Notes under the pieces: model-generated
Told to the model about the DNA's origin: nothing
Database searches by the model: none
The model's input: only the letters and a program-made list of their open reading frames with translations
Shown here: positions 17,796 to 27,800 of the stretch, piece by piece
Position numbering within the stretch: position 1 is the stretch's first letter
How the letters are laid out: each line of letters opens with the position of its first letter
Made by a program: the position numbers and the translations under genes
Source: a virus
IMG/VR virus record: IMGVR_UViG_3300025759_000090
Location: 1-64,000 of that record
DNA: 64,000 bases
Direction: 5' to 3' (one strand)

Positions 17796-18149
17796 ATGGC
17801 TCTCATAGATTTGAAGAAAGCAGAACTAATCGCTCTTTGTGAAGAAAACGATTTAGATACAGAAGGAACAAAGGCAGAACTAGCAGAAAGACTAGGTGCA
17901 GTATTATCTTGGGATGATGTAGTTGAAGAAGTAGTTGAAGAAGTAGTTGAAGAAGTAGTTGAAGAAGTAGTTGAAGAAGATGAAGATATTGAAGTTTACA
18001 TCAACAATGTATTCAAAAAATATCTCAAAAGAGATGCAACTGTCAATGAGTTAAATCATTACAGAAAAGCATTGACATTCCATTGTAATTTAACAAAAGA
18101 AAACTTCGTTTTTGGAATCAAAAACTCAGACGAAGCACGTTCATTGTAA
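17796..18149 (+). CDS. SAP-domain protein with (VVEE)5 linker and DUF4214-like tail
   Basis: 117 residues: SAP-like motif at 4-35 (LKKAELIALCEENDLDTEGT), five VVEE repeats (about 42-61) encoded by perfect 12-base units, then a helical domain (66-117) with YLKRDATVNELNHYRKAL, similar to DUF4214-type modules. May link virion parts to nucleic acid. Unknown function. Confidence 0.55.
   Translation: MALIDLKKAELIALCEENDLDTEGTKAELAERLGAVLSWDDVVEEVVEEVVEEVVEEVVEEDEDIEVYINNVFKKYLKRDATVNELNHYRKALTFHCNLTKENFVFGIKNSDEARSL
17919..17978 (+). repeat. Five tandem copies of GTAGTTGAAGAA
   Basis: Perfect 12-base units in frame, encoding (VVEE)5. A second (VVEE)5 run with a different unit, GTTGTGGAAGAA, is at 39094-39153. 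Confidence 0.95.
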
Positions 18150-18345
18150 ATATGATAAATATTGGTTTTTTATCGAAAAAATATTTTGTTAATCATAACT
18201 ATCAATAACAGCAAACCGACAGGTTCGTTTCATTCCTTACAAAGACGCATCGAAAAGAGCAGCCTACAATCGTAGGTATCAGAAGAAAAGATATGCTAAA
18301 AGGAAGGCATCATACTTACACAATAAGAAGGTCAGAAGAGAACAA

Positions 18346-18612
18346 ATGAAGGAATGGTTCAAGTCATTAAAACACACGCTGAAATGTGCTGATTGTAATA
18401 TCTCAGGTTATCCTCATTCTTGGATTTTAGATTTCCATCATTTAGATTCTTCTGAGAAGTTTTCAATGGTTTCAAAAATGGTTCACGATGGATATGGAAA
18501 AGAAAAGATTCTAGCAGAAATTGAGAAGTGTGTTGTTTTGTGTTCAAATTGTCATCGGATTAGACATATCGAGGATGTTGAACTCAACACACGGCTCAAG
18601 TCAAAAAAGTGA
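18346..18612 (+). CDS. HNH endonuclease with unresolved start
   Basis: From the first in-frame ATG it has 88 residues: CADC (near 14), DFHHLD (HNH core, near 29), and LCSNCHR (near 65). The frame is open upstream to 18199 and there encodes a basic sequence typical of the N-terminus of this family (YNRRYQKKRYAKRKASY, from about 18265), but no ATG, GTG or TTG exists there. Either a non-canonical start is used or the true start was lost. May be a homing-type nuclease or a packaging cofactor. Ends near a palindrome copy (18576-18589). Confidence 0.7.
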   Translation: MKEWFKSLKHTLKCADCNISGYPHSWILDFHHLDSSEKFSMVSKMVHDGYGKEKILAEIEKCVVLCSNCHRIRHIEDVELNTRLKSKK

Positions 18613-18688
18613 TTTTGATATCAAAAAACATTGATATTTGGGATATATTGATAAGGGGAAAGCCTACGGTGGCTCATTTATGAGCCAC
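18599..18688 (+). promoter_or_regulatory. Class II promoter with three TTGATA boxes and start-codon inverted repeat
   Basis: TTGATA at 18615, 18631 and 18648 (spacing 16 and 17), followed by GGGGAA; the start ATG at 18680 is 32 bases after the third box and lies inside GTGGCTCATTTATGAGCCAC (18669-18688), a perfect inverted repeat. Confidence 0.7.
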
Positions 18689-19099
18689 ATGAGCCAACCA
18701 ACAAACCGACCAAACCTATCAGTCCACGCTTTACAAAGAGTTGATGAAAGATTAATTGGAGAAGAAGCACAAAAAGTAATTTCAGCAGTTAGAAAAGCAT
18801 CTGCAAAGTATGGAACAAAATCAGTAGGAATTATTGCACATGACTTAGGCTCACAAAGAGGCCAAGCATGGGGCAATACCAGCAACGGAGATTTAGTAGT
18901 TGTAATCGTAAGAAATGGTCAAGTGAAAACTGTTTACCTACGAAGGGCAACACAAACATTCGACCTTTCAGTTTCACGTACAGATGTATTAGTTGATATG
19001 ACAGGAAGAGTTCTCTCAGCACCATTGAGAAACAATCCATCAGCAGGTCGAAGAGGAAGCAGAAATGCACCAAGAGATATCTTTGCTAACAGGAGATGA
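18680..19099 (+). CDS. Hypothetical protein, DUF4258/RelE-like pattern
   Basis: 139 residues from the ATG inside the inverted repeat (an upstream TTG at 18638 would cross the promoter and is rejected). The core reads SVHALQRVDERLIGEEA, then a beta sheet DLVVVIVRNGQVKTVYLRR. The H-x3-R-x2-E-R start and two-strand end resemble DUF4258/BrnT-type RNase folds; no catalytic claim is made. The C-terminus is Arg/Ser-rich. Coupled by 5 bases to the next zinc protein. Confidence 0.5.
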   Translation: MSHMSQPTNRPNLSVHALQRVDERLIGEEAQKVISAVRKASAKYGTKSVGIIAHDLGSQRGQAWGNTSNGDLVVVIVRNGQVKTVYLRRATQTFDLSVSRTDVLVDMTGRVLSAPLRNNPSAGRRGSRNAPRDIFANRR

Positions 19100-19104
19100 A
19101 AAAA

Positions 19105-19917
19105 ATGACAAATGTAAAACCAAAAATGCAAGTAACAAAAAACGATGAATACCCACGCCATGACGGAAATAAACCCAAGACAATTTCTGCTGTAAGAAAA
19201 GTAAAATGCAGCAGATGTGGTGGGGGCGGTAGAATGCCTTTCAGAATTGACGGTGGTAGATGTTGGGGATGCTTCTCATCAGGAACAGTAAACAACTCAT
19301 ATCGAAAGTGGATTTTTCCTCAAACATGGAATGGAAAAGATTGCACCCAATGGCTTCTTGAGCGTCAAGCAAATCTTGACGAAAAAAGAGCGAAGAAACA
19401 AGCAGAAATTAAAGCAAAAACAATGACTAGAGTATTACACGCTAGAAAAATAAATGATGACAAATTAGTAGATTTAATTGGCTTAACTGTTGAGGAACTT
19501 TCTTCTGAATTATCTTGGAATAATTTTGTTACAGATGTATGTGCTAAAGCAAATAATTTCCAACTAACACAGGGTCAACTCAATGCTCTTGCTAAATCAT
19601 ACCGAAAGCATACAGATAGACAACAACAGAAGCAAGCAAAAATAGATTCTATGGTAGAAGTACCAACAGGTAGAAACGACATCACAGGAACTATTGTTAG
19701 TGTTAAAATTGCTGAAACAGAGTTTGGTACAACTGCAAAGATGTTGGTAGAAGTAGATGGATTCAAAATCTTCGGTTCTGTTCCGAAATCTATTTGGATA
19801 AATGAAGAAAGCCTAAGAGAATTAGTTGGCAAAACTGTTCAATTTTCAGCAACATTACAACCTAAAGAATTAGGATTTGGATTCTTTAGCAGACCTACCA
19901 AAGCAAAATTAATTTGA
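19105..19917 (+). CDS. Zinc-finger plus OB-like domain protein
   Basis: 270 residues; AGGAGATGA ribosome site at 19091-19099 selects ATG 19105. CSRCGGGG (near 31) and CWGCFSSG (near 50) form a DnaJ-type zinc knuckle. The last 90 residues form a beta-rich domain (ITGTIVSVKIAETEFGTT to GFGFFSRPTKAKLI), a combination seen in many tailed viruses without known function, probably nucleic-acid binding. Related in design to the protein at 3782. Confidence 0.6.
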   Translation: MTNVKPKMQVTKNDEYPRHDGNKPKTISAVRKVKCSRCGGGGRMPFRIDGGRCWGCFSSGTVNNSYRKWIFPQTWNGKDCTQWLLERQANLDEKRAKKQAEIKAKTMTRVLHARKINDDKLVDLIGLTVEELSSELSWNNFVTDVCAKANNFQLTQGQLNALAKSYRKHTDRQQQKQAKIDSMVEVPTGRNDITGTIVSVKIAETEFGTTAKMLVEVDGFKIFGSVPKSIWINEESLRELVGKTVQFSATLQPKELGFGFFSRPTKAKLI

Positions 19918-19922
19918 GTCCA

Positions 19923-19936
19923 TTCATAACGGTGGG
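19923..19936 (+). promoter_or_regulatory. Class I promoter element
   Basis: TTCATAAC then GGTGGG; ATG 19954 is 23 bases after the first G. Confidence 0.75.
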
Positions 19937-19953
19937 ATTTCCCATCATTTTCT

Positions 19954-21315
19954 ATGGCTAAAGCGAAGTCAAAGAAATTGAGAATCCTGTGGGGTTCTGA
20001 GCAACCAACTCGACCAACAGGATATGGAACTGTAACTAGAGAAATCTGCAAACGATTAGTTGAAAGAGGACATGAAGTTTTCATAATCGGATGGGATTAC
20101 AATGGTGAAGATTTCAAACACGAAGAAGGCTGGACTTTAGTTCATGCTGGGATTTCAGGATATGGTGCTGAGAGATTAAGTGGCGACCATAGCCCAACTG
20201 TTTTGGAATATCATTTGGCTAGATTACAACCCGATTTATATCTGACATTGAATGACCCATTTTATATTGGTTCATCTGTTGTCAGCACCAATAAAATGAA
20301 TGTTCCATATGTTGCATATATGCCGATTGATGGATATCCAATTTCATATGCTTGGAAGGATGTTTTGAAAATGCTTCATACTCCACTTTGGATGGCAAAA
20401 TTTGGAAAATCTGTATTTACTGACTTTGTGAATGAATATAGTAGTGCTGGAAATGCCGATAAGACGCTCAGGGATGCTATGTTAGACCGTTATAGGGGGA
20501 ATGAGGGGGATATACTGTTACATGGCGTAGAAACGTCTGTATTTGCCCCTATATCGGAAAAGAAAAAGGAAGAGACTAAGCAGATGTGGGGAATATCTCA
20601 TTGGGATTACATTTTTTGTTCAGTTGGAAGAAATACAAATCGAAAACAAATCCCAAGATTATTAGAAGCATTCAGAAAGTTTCTCGATGAAGTAGATGAC
20701 CCTGATTCTGTTGGACTTCTACTTCATTGTGGTGATGCATCAGATACGATGGGAATGGGGGGTTGGGATTTACCATTAACTTTGAATCAAATGGGATTAA
20801 CAAAAAATGTCAGATTTACAGACAAAGGCAACAATCCATTGATGGGATTATCAAGAGAAGAATTAGCACTCGTCTATGGTATCTCAGATGTTCATGTTTT
20901 AGCAACAGGTGGAGAAGGCTTTGGAGTTCCAAGTGCAGAAGCAATGTCATGTGGAATCCCAATCATACTTCCTGACAACAGCACAGGTTCAGAATTGACA
21001 GGCGGAATCTTACCGGAAGGAAAATCATATGTTGAAGCCAACAGGGGATGGTTGGTGAAATGCATCACTTCGATTTGCGGTGGAAAGTGGTCAGTCAATA
21101 TGGGATTGGTGGATGTTGATGCTTTGAAATCTGCAATGATTGAATCATATGAAAATGAAGATTTGAGAAAAGAACTTGGAAGAAATGCAAGAGACTTCGC
21201 AATCGAAAATCTTGATTGGGAAATTATAGTTGACCAAACAGAAAAAATACTATCCAAGGCCGCCAATACTAAACACCCACTTGGTAAACATTCAACAATG
21301 GGAATGAGGCGATAA
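19954..21315 (+). CDS. GT4-family glycosyltransferase
   Basis: 453 residues, GT-B fold. An N-terminal TGYGTVTREICKRL motif (about 23-36), CSVGRNTNRKQIPRLLEAF at the start of the second domain, and the donor-binding E-x7-E in EGFGVPSAEAMSCG (Glu about 321 and 329) identify a retaining GT4 enzyme. It would transfer a sugar from a nucleotide donor to an unknown acceptor; virion proteins, host surface or DNA are possible. It has its own promoter in the middle of the structural module. Confidence 0.85.
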   Translation: MAKAKSKKLRILWGSEQPTRPTGYGTVTREICKRLVERGHEVFIIGWDYNGEDFKHEEGWTLVHAGISGYGAERLSGDHSPTVLEYHLARLQPDLYLTLNDPFYIGSSVVSTNKMNVPYVAYMPIDGYPISYAWKDVLKMLHTPLWMAKFGKSVFTDFVNEYSSAGNADKTLRDAMLDRYRGNEGDILLHGVETSVFAPISEKKKEETKQMWGISHWDYIFCSVGRNTNRKQIPRLLEAFRKFLDEVDDPDSVGLLLHCGDASDTMGMGGWDLPLTLNQMGLTKNVRFTDKGNNPLMGLSREELALVYGISDVHVLATGGEGFGVPSAEAMSCGIPIILPDNSTGSELTGGILPEGKSYVEANRGWLVKCITSICGGKWSVNMGLVDVDALKSAMIESYENEDLRKELGRNARDFAIENLDWEIIVDQTEKILSKAANTKHPLGKHSTMGMRR

Positions 21316-21316
21316 A

Positions 21317-21652
21317 GTGAGTAAGAAAAACAAAGTAATTACCTGTGGTCATAAATGGAGATGTGTCTGCGAACATCACAATCTTAGATGTATAATTCCT
21401 GTTGATTTTCCACAGGGAGATTCACGTTTGAGATTCGTTTCTGAACTACAAAGAATGGGTGCTGAAAAACATACGAAAGATTCTGAACATAGATGTGAAT
21501 TATGTGAAAAAGAAAGACAAGATGGAAGAAGGGCTGGGTATTATCAGAAAGACCCAAAAGACGGAAAAGTGAAACCAAAGATTCTGATTGAAAGATTAGA
21601 AAAAGAACGTGAAGCAAAGCGGAAATACAAACAATCTAAGCGAGACAGTTAA
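21317..21652 (+). CDS. Small basic zinc-binding protein
   Basis: 111 residues, GTG start directly after the glycosyltransferase stop. Cys/His pattern CGHKWRCVCEHHNLRC (near 10-25) and CELC (near 60), then a Lys/Arg-rich helical tail. Unknown function. Confidence 0.5.
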   Translation: MSKKNKVITCGHKWRCVCEHHNLRCIIPVDFPQGDSRLRFVSELQRMGAEKHTKDSEHRCELCEKERQDGRRAGYYQKDPKDGKVKPKILIERLEKEREAKRKYKQSKRDS

Positions 21653-21678
21653 TAGCCCCATAAGAAGAGGTTTTGGAT

Positions 21679-22092
21679 ATGGCAGTTCACGCATTCACAG
21701 GTGTAACAGGCAAGATAACAGTTTCAGGAAGCGTAGTAGGGTTTGTTAGTGGTGATTTATCATTAGCAGTAGCGACAGGAAAATATGTTACTCTTGGTGG
21801 CAACACAGCAACAGCAAATACAAGAGGATTGAAATCAGTTTCAGGTACACTAAAATATGCTTGGGGAATAACTGACTCAACACTTTACACTTATTTCAAT
21901 ACTGATGCTGAATTCGATATAGAGTTTGAAGCAGCAAATGATGGTGCAAGCCCCCCTGTCGGACTACACACATATACTGCTTCAACTTGCGTATTTACAG
22001 ATATGTCAATCGAAGGATTAGAAGCAGGTTCAGAAGGTGCTTTAATGATTAATGCTTCTTTTGAGGGTTTGGATTGGTCGAGAGTTGCTTAA
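21679..22092 (+). CDS. Major tail tube protein-like
   Basis: 137 residues from ATG 21679. Beta-rich, Gly/Thr/Ala-rich sequence (AFTGVTGKITVSGSVVGFVS, SVSGTLKYAWG, MSIEGLEAGSEGALMINASF) with the profile of small siphovirus tube proteins. It lies directly before the tail chaperone pair and tape measure, the standard position for the tube gene. Confidence 0.65.
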   Translation: MAVHAFTGVTGKITVSGSVVGFVSGDLSLAVATGKYVTLGGNTATANTRGLKSVSGTLKYAWGITDSTLYTYFNTDAEFDIEFEAANDGASPPVGLHTYTASTCVFTDMSIEGLEAGSEGALMINASFEGLDWSRVA

Positions 22093-22110
22093 GCCTCAAA
22101 TACCACTTCA

Positions 22111-22124
22111 TTCATAACGGTGGG
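22111..22124 (+). promoter_or_regulatory. Class I promoter element with a leader
   Basis: TTCATAAC then GGTGGG, 41 bases before ATG 22160, with a GAGG ribosome site in between. Confidence 0.65.
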
Positions 22125-22159
22125 AAATCTGATTTTACAGATAATAAGAGGCGAAAAAT

Positions 22160-22492
22160 ATGTCATGGCTCGATTCCGCAATTGAACAAGCAAACAACCC
22201 GATTGATGTTGATGTTTCAGGTCTTGGATTATCAGAAGATATTATCCAAGCGAAACCACTATCAGCAGCAGAATTTCAGGTTCTCAAAGCAGAACCCGAA
22301 ATCGCAAGATTATCAGGAGAAGATAGAAACGAATTACTTGGTTTACGAACCGTTTATGAAATGTTATCCAAGTGCGATAAATCATTATCTTGGGGCAAGT
22401 TCAGACAACTTCCAATGCAGTTACTTGGAGAGTTGGCAACAAGAGTTACAGCAGCAGTTGGAACAGGCCAAGACGGTGCTTTGGGAAAATAA
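22160..22492 (+). CDS. Tail assembly chaperone, short form (gpG-like)
   Basis: 110 residues, acidic and helical, directly upstream of the tape measure gene. In tailed viruses this position holds the chaperone that coats the tape measure protein. The last sense codons GGA AAA, preceded by G and followed by TAA, form the slippery heptamer GGGAAAA at 22483-22489. Confidence 0.7.
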   Translation: MSWLDSAIEQANNPIDVDVSGLGLSEDIIQAKPLSAAEFQVLKAEPEIARLSGEDRNELLGLRTVYEMLSKCDKSLSWGKFRQLPMQLLGELATRVTAAVGTGQDGALGK

Positions 22493-22659
22493 TAGATTAC
22501 TCCAAATCAGACGAAGGACAATTTCTTTTTCAGATATTGACCGAAACAGGAATAACCCCTCAAGAATGGCGACAACTAGACCCAAGAGATTCTATGTTTC
22601 TTTGGTCGGCTTTTGCAGAAAAAGTAAGGCGGCAATATGAGAGGCAACAAGGTAGGTGA
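22160..22659 (+). CDS. Tail assembly chaperone, frameshifted long form (gpGT-like)
   Basis: A -1 shift on G GGA AAA (22483-22489) joins the first 110 codons to a 56-residue extension (IIDYSKSDEGQFLFQILTET and onward to 22659), giving 166 residues. The extension has no credible start of its own, and lambda uses GGGAAAG at the equivalent place. Not tested experimentally; inferred from position, slippery site and the long open -1 frame. Confidence 0.75.
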
Positions 22660-22663
22660 ATAG

Positions 22664-24886
22664 ATGGCTAAAGATGTAAAAATGTCAGTAGTCATTGAAG
22701 GTAATTCAAAACAATTACAGGCAGCAATGGCGGCTGCTGCTGCTTCATCTGATTCTGCCGGAAAAACAATTACATCCTCATTGAAAAAAATAGGCAAATC
22801 TATGGCTAAAGCAAGTGTAGCAGCAGTAACATTAGGTGCAGCAATTACAGGAGTTTTTGTCAAAAAATCAGTTAGCACATTTTTAGAGTTTGAAGTTGCT
22901 ATGGCAAGGATGGGTGCAACTCTCGGTGAAACAAGTGAAATCACAGGAGAACTCAATGAAAATATGGATGGTCTTGAATCTGTAATCAGGAACATAGCGG
23001 CTCAATCTTCTGCTACTGCTACACAGGTAGCACAGGCTGGTAACGTACTTGCTCTAGCGGGTCTTAGCCTAGAAGAATTGGGTACAGAAACAGAAGGTGC
23101 AATCAAGAGTTTAGTTCAGTTTTCAGTTGTTGCTGGAACTGATGTTGAAACTGCTGCTGGAATTGTAATTTCTGCTGTCAAAGGTATGGGTCTTGAGATT
23201 GCAGATATGGATAGAGTAATGGATGTTTTTGTTGCTACTATGACATCATCATTTACAGACTTACAATCTCTTGGAATGTCAATGAAATTTCTTGCCCCAA
23301 CAGCACAGGCGGCTGGACTTTCTATTGAAGAAATGGCAGCAGCAGTTGGTGCATTGGGAGATGCAGGTTTGCAGGGTACAATTGCTGGTACAGGATTGAG
23401 AATGTCAATTAACAAGTTGTTGAGTCCAACAGATGATGCAAGAAGAGTCATGGATAGACTCGGATTGAACTTCCTAACTTTGACCCCTGCTGGTCAATCA
23501 GCCGATGCAGCATTAAGAGCAGTTTCAGCAACAATTACTCAGACTAAAATTGATGTTGAAAGAACATCATTTGCACTTGATATTCTAAATGGAAAATTAG
23601 AAGATTTGTCAATTGAACAACAATCTAATTCTCTCGCAATAATGCAGATTAGAGCAAGGGCTGAACGTCAGGGAAGAGAACTAACTGAAACAGAAATAAA
23701 AAGAATTGAAAGATTAGAAATGGCTAACAAAAGTTTGGCTGTTGAACAAGCATCAGTTGCACTTGAACAAAGGATTGCTCAAAGAGAAAATAAGAAGTTT
23801 ACAGATAGTCTGAAAGAACAGGAAAAACAGTTCTCAGAAAACAAAGATATTGTTGAATCTCAAACTATGGGATTAACATCTTTGGTTGACGTAATTAATC
23901 AGTTAGAAGCAGCAGGTGCAACAACAGCAGAAGTGCTAGAAATATTCTCAGTTCGTGGTGGTACTGCTATCATGGCTTTACAGGGTCAACGTGAAGGATT
24001 TTTGAATCTGATTGACGTTACAAATAATGCAGATGGTGCAACTCAAAGATATCTACAAACCATGAAAACAACTTCTGATTTCCAACTGAAAGTTGTTGCT
24101 TCATCCTTTGAAGAAACAAGACTTGTAGTTGGTGAATTATTTGCTGAATTAATTGGTCTTGCAGATGCTAATGATGGCAAGATTTCTAACTCACTAATCC
24201 GAGTATCAGAAACACTACGAGAAAATACTGACCAATGGATTGCTTTGAGAGATGCAATTGAAAGAGATATTTTACCTTTGATTGCCGGATTACCTGATTT
24301 AGTAGATAGAATGATGGTTTCTTTTGATTTAGCAGTTCCTTTTATTAGAGCATTCGGGAATATAATGAGAGTTCTTGGATTCCTTTTGAAACCTGTATTC
24401 TTTATACTTGATGCAATTGCTACTGCTATTAAAGAGTTAGAAAGTAGTAAAATTGGTAAAGTAGTTAGTTCGACATTAACGGGTGCAATATCGGGTGCAG
24501 TTGGTGGTGCAATGGTTGGTGGTGGAATCTTTAGTGTTCCATCATCAGTAATTGGTGGTGTTGGTGGTGGATTGATTGCTGGTGGTGTAGAAGCAAATGA
24601 ACAATATTTCCATAGGGGCGGTGTTGCCACATCAGCAACAAGAGGGGTCTTTGGTGAAGCAGGTCGAGAAGCACTTGTTCCACTAGACCAATATGATATG
24701 TCAATAAGTAAGAAATCAGGAATGAATACGGGTTCTCAATCGAATAGTGGATTAACCCTCAATTTTGAGAGTATAACTATCAATGGCGGGGGAAGTATGA
24801 CAGCAGGTGATGTTCGGTCTATAATTAGTGCAGAAATGCCTAAAATCGTCAAGCAATCATATAGAGGGGCAAGGGGGGTATTCTAA
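22664..24886 (+). CDS. Tape measure protein (TP901-type)
   Basis: 740 residues. An Ala-rich N-terminal helix with hydrophobic stretch, TP901-core signature region (about 75-260, e.g. TATQVAQAGNVLALAGLS, FTDLQSLGMSMKFLAPTAQA), coiled-coils (300-390), hydrophobic segments near 560-590 and 600-640, and a closing RGGVATSATRGVFGEAGREA motif typical of these proteins. It sets tail length and may form a channel in the host membrane. TAATG overlap with the next gene. At 740 residues the predicted tail is of moderate length. Confidence 0.88.
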   Translation: MAKDVKMSVVIEGNSKQLQAAMAAAAASSDSAGKTITSSLKKIGKSMAKASVAAVTLGAAITGVFVKKSVSTFLEFEVAMARMGATLGETSEITGELNENMDGLESVIRNIAAQSSATATQVAQAGNVLALAGLSLEELGTETEGAIKSLVQFSVVAGTDVETAAGIVISAVKGMGLEIADMDRVMDVFVATMTSSFTDLQSLGMSMKFLAPTAQAAGLSIEEMAAAVGALGDAGLQGTIAGTGLRMSINKLLSPTDDARRVMDRLGLNFLTLTPAGQSADAALRAVSATITQTKIDVERTSFALDILNGKLEDLSIEQQSNSLAIMQIRARAERQGRELTETEIKRIERLEMANKSLAVEQASVALEQRIAQRENKKFTDSLKEQEKQFSENKDIVESQTMGLTSLVDVINQLEAAGATTAEVLEIFSVRGGTAIMALQGQREGFLNLIDVTNNADGATQRYLQTMKTTSDFQLKVVASSFEETRLVVGELFAELIGLADANDGKISNSLIRVSETLRENTDQWIALRDAIERDILPLIAGLPDLVDRMMVSFDLAVPFIRAFGNIMRVLGFLLKPVFFILDAIATAIKELESSKIGKVVSSTLTGAISGAVGGAMVGGGIFSVPSSVIGGVGGGLIAGGVEANEQYFHRGGVATSATRGVFGEAGREALVPLDQYDMSISKKSGMNTGSQSNSGLTLNFESITINGGGSMTAGDVRSIISAEMPKIVKQSYRGARGVF

Positions 24887-27800
24887 TGGCTTCAATCAAA
24901 CAAGATATTACAAAAACATTCTCAAGAATGGGTAACGGATTAGTAGAATTACAACGATGGTTTCCCGTCTATATCAAGAATGATGGAGTCGGTGGTATCT
25001 CAGTTGACCCTGTGCTTTATCGAACTAATTTTGGAAACAAAACACCCGAAGATGAAGGTGGTCTAAATGATGAGTCAAATACTGCTGGTGTAAGAGTCGA
25101 AGTCATTGATGATGATGGCTCTACAATGTCAGGAACTTACACCCTGACAATCTCAGGTTCAGGAACACATACACCACTTGCAGAAGTCAACTACAATGGA
25201 ACTTCTTACAACTTTATGCTGATAGCCCCAACATCTCCTTCTGCATCAACAGATGGCATTTACGGATATTCAAGTGGGCTAGTTATTGAGAATGCAGGTG
25301 CATCTCATTCTTCGGGATTATCTTCAAGCCCAACTATGGTGTTTATGACCGTTCAAGAGTTTGCTGAAATGTTAGACACTTACAGACATATTGGGGCAAC
25401 AAGTAAAGATGCAACAAAACCAGCATTCTTGCCACATGGTTTGACGGGAAGAACGGTAGCAAGTGCATCAGCAAATCCTTTGATGAATGCTGACCCAAGA
25501 TTGAGTTCTAGTGGTCTAAATAAAGCATCAGCATTGTATGGAAATCAACACAAAGTTAGAGCAACGGTTTTCATGCCTATGATGTTAGATAATAATCAAT
25601 TTGACAAAAGAATAGCAAATGCAGAAGTTGGTTTTTCATATCCAAGAAGGGATGGTGTTTCAGGGTTTACAGGTTACAAAGCAAACACAATAACAAGATA
25701 TAATTCTGACCCAAATACTGCTGGAATCAGATACAAAGAAGTTGGATATTCAGGCGACCACAAAACGGGTGCTATTGGTGCTTGGTCTATGCAACGACAA
25801 GCAACTGTTTCAGCAGATGGTATTAATCATACGATTCATGCAAACTCAGGCGGTGGTAATTATTATGAACAAGTTGGATATGCAAATGCAGATACTTCTC
25901 CTGATTCTGCTGCTGCTTTGAATCCAAAATATAGAATGAGAATGGCTCTTGCTTGTTTTCTAAAAGATGGAACTTACACACTAAATGATGGTGGCACTAT
26001 AATCCCATATATCTATGATGCAGATAGAACAATTGGTGGTGTTAATTCTCAAACACTTTACGCTGTTTGGGATGGGAAAAATGGTTATGGTAATTCTCAA
26101 CCCGTAGCAGATGATTGTGATGCTCAGATTTATCCAATGTTCGACTTTGTTCAAGGGATTGTTTCACCAGCATCACAGGGAAATAATTTCGATATTTCTT
26201 CTAATGAAATGGAACACGTTATGTTTCCATTAATTGAAGATGACCAACCACTAACAGGTGGTGGTGCTGTAACTGATAAATTAATTCAGCCAAGACAATA
26301 TTTGGTCAGACCAAATCCCAAAAGAGCAGAAATATTTGCTGTTCAAAAAACATCTGCTGGAATCCTCAGAATCTACATTACAGCAGCATCAGTAACAAGT
26401 AATTTTAGAGGCGGTCATGGAATGCCTATTTACATCTCAGGGTTAGGTGGAACATTAGGCACAGCGAATACTAGCAATGCAAGATGGAATGCAGAAGTAG
26501 ATACTGCGACAGGGGATGATTCGTCAACAAACAATGGAAATGACATTGACCATAATGGCTGGTGGATTATGGATAGGATTTCACAAGTTACAACAGGAAC
26601 AATAGATGGTGTTTCAGGAACTAAAACATATCAAATGATTGACGTTAGAATTGGTTTGGGTGTATTCGGTGGTTCAGGAAAATCCACATATGAAACAACG
26701 GGCTATGTCTGTCAAGGAAGATTACATGGTGCTGAACTTCCTAATGGTTCACAAACCACACCAGCAAATCTCTATGGCTTCGATGAATCTTGGCAGAAAA
26801 CAACACGCATTCCACAGACAGGAATGTGGCCGATTGGTATGTCTCAGCCCGACTCAAATTGCCCCAAAGGTGGTTCAACAGATTCAACATATCCAAGTAG
26901 GCCAACTCAATTTTCTCCCCAACAAAAAAATGCTGATGGAGTATATGTTTTAGGCTCAACTCAAACTCCAAGAAGTATATCAATTAGAGATGAAGGAGAT
27001 TCTATTTTTCTTGCTTCTCCAACTACTTCAAGTGTGGGTGGTGGAGTTCTAAGAATACCACCACCGATAGGATGGGATTTAGCATCAGTATATTATTCTT
27101 CGACAGCAACAACTCCGACTACCTACACAAAAGATTGGGATTGGACTGATACTGCTTCTACACTTGATGGTCTGCCTACATCTCGATGGGGGTTCAGGGG
27201 TGTCAATATACCCTTTTGGTCTTTCATAGATGGATTGACGGGAAGGCATGGTTGGGATGTAACAAAACCTGACGGTTGGGCTTATGGAAGAAATAGACCA
27301 TTCCCAGCACATGAGAGAGTTGGAACAAGAGCAGGTTATTCTCCTTCATTATACGCTGATGCTGGTCTAAATGGTTGGGGCGTTTCTGCTGGAACTAATA
27401 CACTAGCATCGGGTGCAGAATCAACAAAGATTGGACTATCAGAAATGGGTTGTTCTCCAATATGGTTAGACATGGAAATGAAGGCTTTTATTCCGATTCA
27501 AAAAGATAGGCTTCTTTTGATTGAGTTTGACAATGGAGTTACGTTTGGAAAAACAGGCCGACATTCGATGCTAACTCACGGTGGAACAAACAATTTCCTT
27601 CAAGGTCATGGCTTCTATTCAATATGGGATGGATTGGGTATTCAAACTCATCCGATAGCAACCAAAGTTAATCTGTTTGGTCAAGCAGATAGTAATTCAT
27701 CTTATGCTGTGAATAGGCCGACAATTTGGGCTTGGGGAACAGATACAGAATGGTTCACAAATAAGTGGATTAGTAGTGATGAAAATCTATTTCCAACTGA

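Noticed and set aside
24043-24630. 195-codon minus-strand frame
   Set aside because: Antisense to the tape measure gene and without start signals.
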